A program made the position numbers and the translations under genes. Of a stretch of DNA of 25,523 nucleotides, positions 19,615 to 25,523 are shown piece by piece (the stretch's first letter is position 1; each line of letters opens with the position of its first letter). Below the pieces are notes generated by a model. That model did not search any database, was not told the origin of the DNA, and worked only from the letters and a program-made list of their open reading frames with translations. The stretch is from a virus: positions 1 to 25,523 of the IMG/VR virus record IMGVR_UViG_3300032323_003246; one strand, written 5' to 3'.

Positions 19615-22600
19615 ATGAATTTAGGTGAATTAATTGTAGAGTTATCTGCTGATTCTTCTGAGCTAGAAAAGACTTTGGAACGGGCTAAGAAGAAGGCTTA
19701 TGAAGCGGCATTATTGATAGAGAATAGATTTAAAGGTGTGGATTTAACCATTGGTGTTGATGATAAATCCATGAAAAAAGACGACTTAGGTAAACACTTG
19801 AATACTAAAGAAAAGCACCTTAAGCAAGTTAATAAATATTTTAATAATAATCCTATTACTCCTAGTGTTGATGATAGTCAACTCACTGATTTAAATAAAC
19901 ACTTAAATCTTAAAGTACAGCACCTTAAACAGGTTAATACGTATTTTGACAATAACCCGATTACTGCAAATGTTGATACAAAAAGTTTTGATATTTTAGA
20001 AGAAAAATTAAATAGTGTTACTGACAAGATTGCATATATCAACGATCAGATTGGTAATAATCCAATTAAGTTTGAAGTTGATACATCAAGCATTGATGCT
20101 TTTGAACAAAGAATAAAAGACCTGTCTGCTAAGAATATCAAGATTACCGCTGAAGCTGAAAAACAGGCTAAAAAGACTCGTGTTACCCAAGAGAGTACGC
20201 CTAGTCAAAAACAGCCATCCCAGTCGGTTAATGAAAAGGCGACAGGAAGTAAACGCATTTCTACCAAAGAAATTACGGTTGAAGACTTTGCCAGAGCTTT
20301 CCTAGAAGAACTGTCATCCAGTGCCATTTCTAGTGCTATTGGATCTAAGAAAAATTCGGCAGGGAAATCCATTCCGGCAAGAGCCACAAGAGTGTTTCTG
20401 GAAGGTTTGTCATCTGGTGTTATCGCTGACATTAGTAAAGGTATTGGTTTAGCTTTTGCAGATACTTTTGACTCAGAGAAAGGTGGTCAACCACAAAATA
20501 CCACAGTTACAGTAGATGGTACACAAAACCAAGCAACTCAAGCCTCTTCTGAGCAGAAATCAAAACAAAGACCGACAGAAGAGAGGGTCTTGCGTAAAGG
20601 CTTATTTACGTCCGTTATGGATGGGATTGTCGGTGACTTTGGGATAAGCATTAGCAAAGGTATTAACAACAGCCTTATAGATACATTTGGCTCTGATATA
20701 ACCACTACAACCAGGATTGCAACTAATTCACTATTGCGCTTGTTTGGTTTAGGGAAGAAAGCCCAAGAGGACGCAAATAAAACTGTTGGAGAAAAGGCTG
20801 TTAGCGTTGGGCAAGACGCTTTTAGTGCTTTCCGTAGACTGTATGACCAACGTGCTATAGGCATGGATAGAATTGGGAATTTTAATAAAAATTCATCCAC
20901 CACACAAGCAACTAACACACAAGCGACTAACACACAAGCGACTAACACACAAGCGACTAACACACAAGCAACTAACACACAAGCAACTAACACACAAGCA
21001 CCTGATAATGATAATTTCTTAATCAATACTATTAATAAAGCAAATACTACTATTAAGCAGCATATTCAAAATGCTGTTGTTCAATCCATTAATAATACTA
21101 TTGATAATACTGTTAATGCTGCTTCTGGACAAATCGGTAATGTTATAGGCGGTACACTTAATGCCGTAGGTGTTCCTGGTGTAGTTTCTGGATTTGTTGG
21201 ACATATTGCTGCTGGGCAAATTGCAAGTGTTGGAAAGCAGTCAGCAAAACCAGTGCTGAAGACAATACTCCCAAATACTTATGATGTTGTTAGTGAATTA
21301 TTAGGTAAGAAAAAAACCGCTCAATCCGATCCTGCTGCGCCTAATAGCAAGCAGGAAGAAACTAAATCTGATGAAGCTGCAATTAAACTAGAGAATGCAG
21401 CGATTAAATTAGAAAATGCTGCTGAAATACTGAATAATGCTGTTAATGCACTGGCTAATTTTGCGGCTAATACAAATCCAGTAACACCCATACAATCACC
21501 TTTAAACGTTCCTTTAAACGTTCCTCAAAAAGTTAAGAAAAAAGTCACTGAAGATGATTTTGAACTAATTCCTGTATCTATTCCTGAACCAGTTAAAAAG
21601 CAAATTCAATTCATTAAATCTGGAATAGTCAAAGGTGTAGATTTATCTGAACAATATAAAAACGCTACTGAAAGCCAAAATAATTTAACACCATTACAAC
21701 CTGCTCAAGCGGTACAAGTAAATAAAATCAAACAGCAGTCTGAAGTTTCGTTAAACACTATCAAGCAAGCACTGGACGGAATTAATGAGTATTTTAAAAC
21801 TGAATATGGGAAACTTATTACTGAAGTAGATGAAGCTGTAGAATATGGTACTCTTGAGGATTTTAAAAATACCAAAGCTAAACTTGATAAGTTTATTAAA
21901 AGCTCCAATGACGCTCTTGCTACAGTAGACAAATATATTCAAACAGGTAAAGACGCTGGTTATGAATCTACCTTTGGCAGTGAATTAACAAAGATTCACG
22001 CTGCTGGTAAAAGGAACATATCTGTAAATATTAGTGGTGCAAAAATTAAGAAAGGAAGCCTTAATCATGAAGAGACAGTGATATCAAATCTGCAACGTAA
22101 AAAGTTTATTAAAGAAGCTGACAAATTAGGTATTGCTTATGACGAGAAACTAAAGAAACCTATTAAAGCGACACCAGAGGGCGTTCCAGCAGAAATACGA
22201 AAGTCTCTTGATGATTTGATGGCGCAGGTTCAAGTTAAACAATTTGACCAGCAGCGAATAAAGTATGTAGCAAAAGCAGAAAAGCTAGGTATTGATATTG
22301 ATGCAGGATTAGCAAAAGGTATCCAGCATGGCTCTGATGGTGTGTCTGATGTTGCCAGACAGATGCTTGACGACTTGATTGAAGCTGTTGAGAAAAAGAT
22401 GAAAATCCAGTCTCCATCTTGGATAATGTTCGAGATTGGGATGATGATAGCTTCTGGGTTGTTCTTTGGGATGCAAAAAGGGAACAGCAAAGTGTCTGAG
22501 GGTGCTAGGAAAATGGTGACAACCGTTAAATCTGCATTTGACCCTCTCAATGATTTATCTAGCTTGGGCTTGGCGGGTACGTACATGATACCCAATTTAA

Positions 22601-25523
22601 GCGACATTAGCAACAAAGCCATGATTGCCATGTCTGCAACCAGTACAGGCTTAAATATGCTTGACAAGGTTGGGGAACACCACGCGGCTAACCCGGATCA
22701 GACTTTATTCCAAGCTACTTATGGGACAGCCAAAAACTTTGTTAAAGACGCGGTAACAGATAAGACTTTTACCCAACCCAGAGAAGCTGTTGACCATTTA
22801 GTTAATATCGCTAAATTTGGTACGGAACTCGTTACCCCACTGGGATTAAAAGCTTTTACTAATCCCATAGGGTCTGCTAACGACGGTGTAGCGGCTGCTT
22901 TCAGAACTATGGCGATCGCTAAGTCCTTAAAACAAGCACACCAAGATACTAAGCAACAAACACAACAAGACTCTACTCTGAATTACGCTAGTACATTTAA
23001 AAATGTACTTCCTCAATATTTAAAAGCAAATAAAATAGGACGCGCTGAAGCGTTAAAAATGTTTGGTGGTGTCTTAAAAGTAGTTCCTGATATGCACGGT
23101 AGCAACGATGCTAACCTGTCTAACGCTGGGGCTTTGGTAACGGGAACAGCAGCGTCTTTAGGTAATGCAGCTATAAGTAAGTTTGCACCAGTAGCTAATT
23201 TTGTCCAGACAGGTAAAGATGTTGTCAAAGGATTAGAACAGGGTATACTCAAGAATGCTGGTATTGCTACTAATGCGATCGCTGGGCTGGGCAATTCAAT
23301 GCAATCCCAAATTAAGCAGAATATGGGTATCAGTTCACCATCAAAGGTGATGATAGCATTGGGTTTAATGATAGCGTCAGGATTGGCTATAGGCATCAAA
23401 AAAGGCGTTATTGATGTATCCGATGCTAGTGAGATGTTAGCCGGGGCTGTTGACATTGGTACTAAAGAATTAAACCTGTTTAACTCTGAACATATAAGCA
23501 ATTATGATGACGTAATTAAAAACTCAGTGGGTAACATGGCAGACGTTACCAAGAATGTTTATGACAAGAGTAACCAAAAAGAAAAAAGAAGTTTATTTGG
23601 CTCAATGATCGGCGCTGCCATGGTTGCATTAGGCGATACTGGTATATTGGGGAAAATATCAGAACCAGTTAAACATTTAGGCGCGTACTATCAAGGTAAT
23701 ATTGATGTGCATAAAATACAAGGGCGCACAGCCAGAGAAGCGGAAATGGCTGTGATGTATAGATCAATGCTTGAATACAAGTTTAAAGCTATGCAAGAAA
23801 ATAAGCCTTCTGCAACGATTCCCGATCAATGGGAAATGAACGATGGTACTGTTGGGAATAATATTAGCCAAATACCGGGATTTAAAAATCTACACTATAC
23901 GTTAGGGGGATTTAATTATAACCGCAACAAAGAAGGGGGACTACAGATAAATGATGTCTATGACTGGAGTCATGACACAAACTTGATGACAGGGTTTAAT
24001 ACACCATTTAAACTTGCTACAAAAATCAATAAGATGTTAATGAATCACCCTAAGATAGCTCAATCATTAGGGTTAACGTATTTAGACGATTATCAAGGTT
24101 ATGGTAAATTAAACGATAAAAATGAACTTTTATTTGCATTTAATAATAGCGACCCTAACCTCAAAGAACTTGCGCTAGGAGACTATATTCATGCTGGACT
24201 AGGCGGGAAACCATACATTCAATCTCACACAGTTTCGCCAGAAAAGCTACAAGAATTACAAGCAAAAGCTGCTCGTGCTTTTAATAATTCAGGTGGTGAT
24301 TATAAGCAGTTTGCCCAGCAACCAGAAGTTCAGGAATACTTAAAAGAAGTTGATAAACCTGCCCATCCATTGACTAAATTGTTATCAGCAATCAAAAAAG
24401 ATTTTGGTGGTGACAGTATTTTAGGTAATGTATTTAATAGCGCCATGTCTGCATTTGGCAAAGGTGGCGGACTAAAGGATATAGGTGTTAATTTTATTTC
24501 TTCTTTTAGCAAAGGCGTATTTTCATCTGGTGGCACTATGATGAGGACGCTAGGTAGCTTCATTAACAATGCTATAAATATTTTTAGTAAAGGCGGAAAC
24601 CTCAAAGATATAGGTGTTAATTTTATCTCTGCGTTTGGTAGAGGTGTATTCTCTTCTGCTGGTAGTGTCATCGGATTGTTGACTAATTTCGGTAGTTCTG
24701 CCATAGATGCCATTAAGCAAGTATTTGGTATTGCTTCTCCATCTAAAGTCATGATGGCGATAGGGACTATTTTTGGTAATAGCTTTGGTGCTAAAGCGTT
24801 AGAATCATTAAAAACGGCTAAAGCGGCAATTTTTAAAGTAATGCTTGGGATTGTTGCCAATATCAAGAATGCTGTTAGTAGTGCTGGTAATGAAATTTAT
24901 AACAACAGTAAAATCCTTAAAGGAATAAATGCAATTGGTGGTGCAACAAGTAATTTAAGTAATCAAATTTATAACAATAGTAAAATTGTTAGAGGAGTAA
25001 GTACATTTAATAACAACGCTAAATCTTTCTTGAGTTCTCTACCTCCTCCAACTCCTGTATATATGCAAGTAAACCCACTGAATAATGTAGGGTTTTTGCC
25101 TAAAGTAAAACAGACTTTTGCTCAAGAATTTAATAACAGTGAATTACCAAAGGTATTTGGTGATATTCAATTTTTCTTAAATTTGTTCCGGCGTAGCCCT
25201 CAAGCTAACAAATCACAGCAATCTCCTCAGCAAGTATCTCCTCCTGCTGTACTGCATTCAATTTCGCCTTTTTTACAGCTGACTGGTAAAACCACATCAT
25301 TACCAACACCTCAGTCGCTTGCTAAAACTACATTATTACCAACGCCTCAGTCGCTTAATAAGACTATTTTACCACTTATTAATACGTTTTTACAACCGCT
25401 TATAACTACGCTACAATCACCATTTACCAAGATACAACCGTCTATAACTACGCTACAATCACCATTTACCAAGATACAACCGTCTATAACTACGCTACAA
25501 TCACCATTTACCAAGATACAACC
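19615..25523 (+). CDS. Tape measure protein, 3' end outside window (at least 1969 codons)
   Basis: A frame from the ATG at 19615, preceded by TAGGAGTTAATATT, is open through to the window end. The N-terminus NLGELIVELSADSSELEKTL matches phage tape measure starts. Near residues 60-150 are three to four copies of an about 35-residue module ending N-N-P-I. A T-N-T-Q-A tract (20902-21000) and long helical parts follow. The box S-P-S-(K/W)-x-M-x-x-(I/L)-G occurs near residues 933, 1241 and 1708. A 42-residue repeat (G-G-x-L-K-D-I-G-V-N-F-I) lies at 24463-24660. Short proline/threonine repeats occur near the right edge. Residues about 1380-1530 look like a globular domain with G-G-F-N-Y and D-V-Y-D (1447-1450). 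The protein sets tail length and spans the tail lumen. Minus-strand frames inside it are non-coding. Confidence 0.92.
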   Translation, partial: MNLGELIVELSADSSELEKTLERAKKKAYEAALLIENRFKGVDLTIGVDDKSMKKDDLGKHLNTKEKHLKQVNKYFNNNPITPSVDDSQLTDLNKHLNLKVQHLKQVNTYFDNNPITANVDTKSFDILEEKLNSVTDKIAYINDQIGNNPIKFEVDTSSIDAFEQRIKDLSAKNIKITAEAEKQAKKTRVTQESTPSQKQPSQSVNEKATGSKRISTKEITVEDFARAFLEELSSSAISSAIGSKKNSAGKSIPARATRVFLEGLSSGVIADISKGIGLAFADTFDSEKGGQPQNTTVTVDGTQNQATQASSEQKSKQRPTEERVLRKGLFTSVMDGIVGDFGISISKGINNSLIDTFGSDITTTTRIATNSLLRLFGLGKKAQEDANKTVGEKAVSVGQDAFSAFRRLYDQRAIGMDRIGNFNKNSSTTQATNTQATNTQATNTQATNTQATNTQATNTQAPDNDNFLINTINKANTTIKQHIQNAVVQSINNTIDNTVNAASGQIGNVIGGTLNAVGVPGVVSGFVGHIAAGQIASVGKQSAKPVLKTILPNTYDVVSELLGKKKTAQSDPAAPNSKQEETKSDEAAIKLENAAIKLENAAEILNNAVNALANFAANTNPVTPIQSPLNVPLNVPQKVKKKVTEDDFELIPVSIPEPVKKQIQFIKSGIVKGVDLSEQYKNATESQNNLTPLQPAQAVQVNKIKQQSEVSLNTIKQALDGINEYFKTEYGKLITEVDEAVEYGTLEDFKNTKAKLDKFIKSSNDALATVDKYIQTGKDAGYESTFGSELTKIHAAGKRNISVNISGAKIKKGSLNHEETVISNLQRKKFIKEADKLGIAYDEKLKKPIKATPEGVPAEIRKSLDDLMAQVQVKQFDQQRIKYVAKAEKLGIDIDAGLAKGIQHGSDGVSDVARQMLDDLIEAVEKKMKIQSPSWIMFEIGMMIASGLFFGMQKGNSKVSEGARKMVTTVKSAFDPLNDLSSLGLAGTYMIPNLSDISNKAMIAMSATSTGLNMLDKVGEHHAANPDQTLFQATYGTAKNFVKDAVTDKTFTQPREAVDHLVNIAKFGTELVTPLGLKAFTNPIGSANDGVAAAFRTMAIAKSLKQAHQDTKQQTQQDSTLNYASTFKNVLPQYLKANKIGRAEALKMFGGVLKVVPDMHGSNDANLSNAGALVTGTAASLGNAAISKFAPVANFVQTGKDVVKGLEQGILKNAGIATNAIAGLGNSMQSQIKQNMGISSPSKVMIALGLMIASGLAIGIKKGVIDVSDASEMLAGAVDIGTKELNLFNSEHISNYDDVIKNSVGNMADVTKNVYDKSNQKEKRSLFGSMIGAAMVALGDTGILGKISEPVKHLGAYYQGNIDVHKIQGRTAREAEMAVMYRSMLEYKFKAMQENKPSATIPDQWEMNDGTVGNNISQIPGFKNLHYTLGGFNYNRNKEGGLQINDVYDWSHDTNLMTGFNTPFKLATKINKMLMNHPKIAQSLGLTYLDDYQGYGKLNDKNELLFAFNNSDPNLKELALGDYIHAGLGGKPYIQSHTVSPEKLQELQAKAARAFNNSGGDYKQFAQQPEVQEYLKEVDKPAHPLTKLLSAIKKDFGGDSILGNVFNSAMSAFGKGGGLKDIGVNFISSFSKGVFSSGGTMMRTLGSFINNAINIFSKGGNLKDIGVNFISAFGRGVFSSAGSVIGLLTNFGSSAIDAIKQVFGIASPSKVMMAIGTIFGNSFGAKALESLKTAKAAIFKVMLGIVANIKNAVSSAGNEIYNNSKILKGINAIGGATSNLSNQIYNNSKIVRGVSTFNNNAKSFLSSLPPPTPVYMQVNPLNNVGFLPKVKQTFAQEFNNSELPKVFGDIQFFLNLFRRSPQANKSQQSPQQVSPPAVLHSISPFLQLTGKTTSLPTPQSLAKTTLLPTPQSLNKTILPLINTFLQPLITTLQSPFTKIQPSITTLQSPFTKIQPSITTLQSPFTKIQ
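20902..21000 (+). repeat. 15-bp tandem repeat in the tape measure gene
   Basis: The unit ACACAAGCRACTAAC is repeated six full times plus nine bases, coding T-Q-A-T-N. The unit is a multiple of three, so slippage changes protein length without breaking the frame. Confidence 0.9.
25288..25365 (+). repeat. 36-bp imperfect tandem repeat coding K-T-T-x-L-P-T-P-Q-S-L
   Basis: Two adjacent copies (from AAAACCACATCATTACCAAC and AAAACTACATTATTACCAAC) followed by a third, partial copy. They encode a proline- and threonine-rich linker of the tape measure protein. Confidence 0.7.
25408..25523 (+). repeat. 42-bp tandem repeat at the window edge, coding T-L-Q-S-P-F-T-K-I-Q-P-S-I-T
   Basis: Units start at 25408, 25450 and 25492; the third is cut by the window end after 32 bp. 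The visible copies are identical, pointing to recent expansion. The array probably goes on beyond the window. Confidence 0.9.

Noticed and set aside
20538-21026. Minus-strand 162-codon frame with V-A-C-V-L repeats
   Set aside because: It is the antisense of the 15-bp T-N-T-Q-A repeat in the tape measure gene, whose frame is continuous.
23013-24866. Long minus-strand frames (23013-23501 and 24330-24866)
   Set aside because: They are antisense to the open tape measure frame, rich in Ile/Pro/Ala from codon complement, and have no independent signals.

Overview
This window looks like part of a siphovirus-type prophage or temperate phage of a filamentous cyanobacterium. The DNA is AT-rich and carries many GCGATCGC (HIP1-type) octamers, a cyanobacterial signature, both in phage genes and between them. 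The head and tail genes are lambda/HK97-like: terminase large subunit, S78-type prohead protease, E-type major capsid protein, neck proteins, tail tube, a G/T-like frameshifted tail chaperone pair and a very long tape measure protein. No integrase, portal, small terminase, tRNA, rRNA or CRISPR array was found.

Left arm (1-3900): the 3' end of an unidentified gene, then small accessory genes on both strands. They include a single-domain R-S-E ADP-ribosyltransferase, an HNH nuclease, a protein of four 19-residue charged repeats and a small acidic-tailed protein. Most are driven by near-identical promoters with TTGACA, a conserved GATAGACTATA-type block and a GGAGAC-type ribosome binding site. 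The minus-strand members share an upstream TTCAGTAC element. This looks like one coordinately controlled early regulon.

Middle (3866-9130, minus strand): terminase large subunit, a DUF3820-like protein and an SF2 helicase. The helicase is interrupted by a tnpB-only IS200/IS605 (IS1341-type) element of about 1.44 kb. Removing the element at TTTAA|CT restores one 532-residue helicase frame. The element also carries a small divergent ORF.

Control region (9130-11408): consensus promoters for the helicase (minus) and for an unknown 282-residue protein (plus). Next come a 95-residue unknown gene, a tandem array of three promoter-to-terminator cassettes predicted to make RNAs of about 50-65 nt, and an XRE-type repressor gene. 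The repressor is divergent from the structural operon, with a 21-bp palindrome between them.

Structural operon (11409 to the right edge, plus strand): protease with a coiled-coil C-terminus, a decoration-like protein, major capsid, neck and tail-completion proteins, a beta-rich repeat protein, tail tube, a tail chaperone with a -1 frameshift extension, and a tape measure protein that runs off the window. A DUF4054-like neck gene lies in the middle on the opposite strand, with its own strong ribosome binding site; its start codon overlaps that of the next plus-strand gene. Related beta-rich modules appear inside several structural proteins.

Functional calls come from motif recognition and gene order only; no database search was run.
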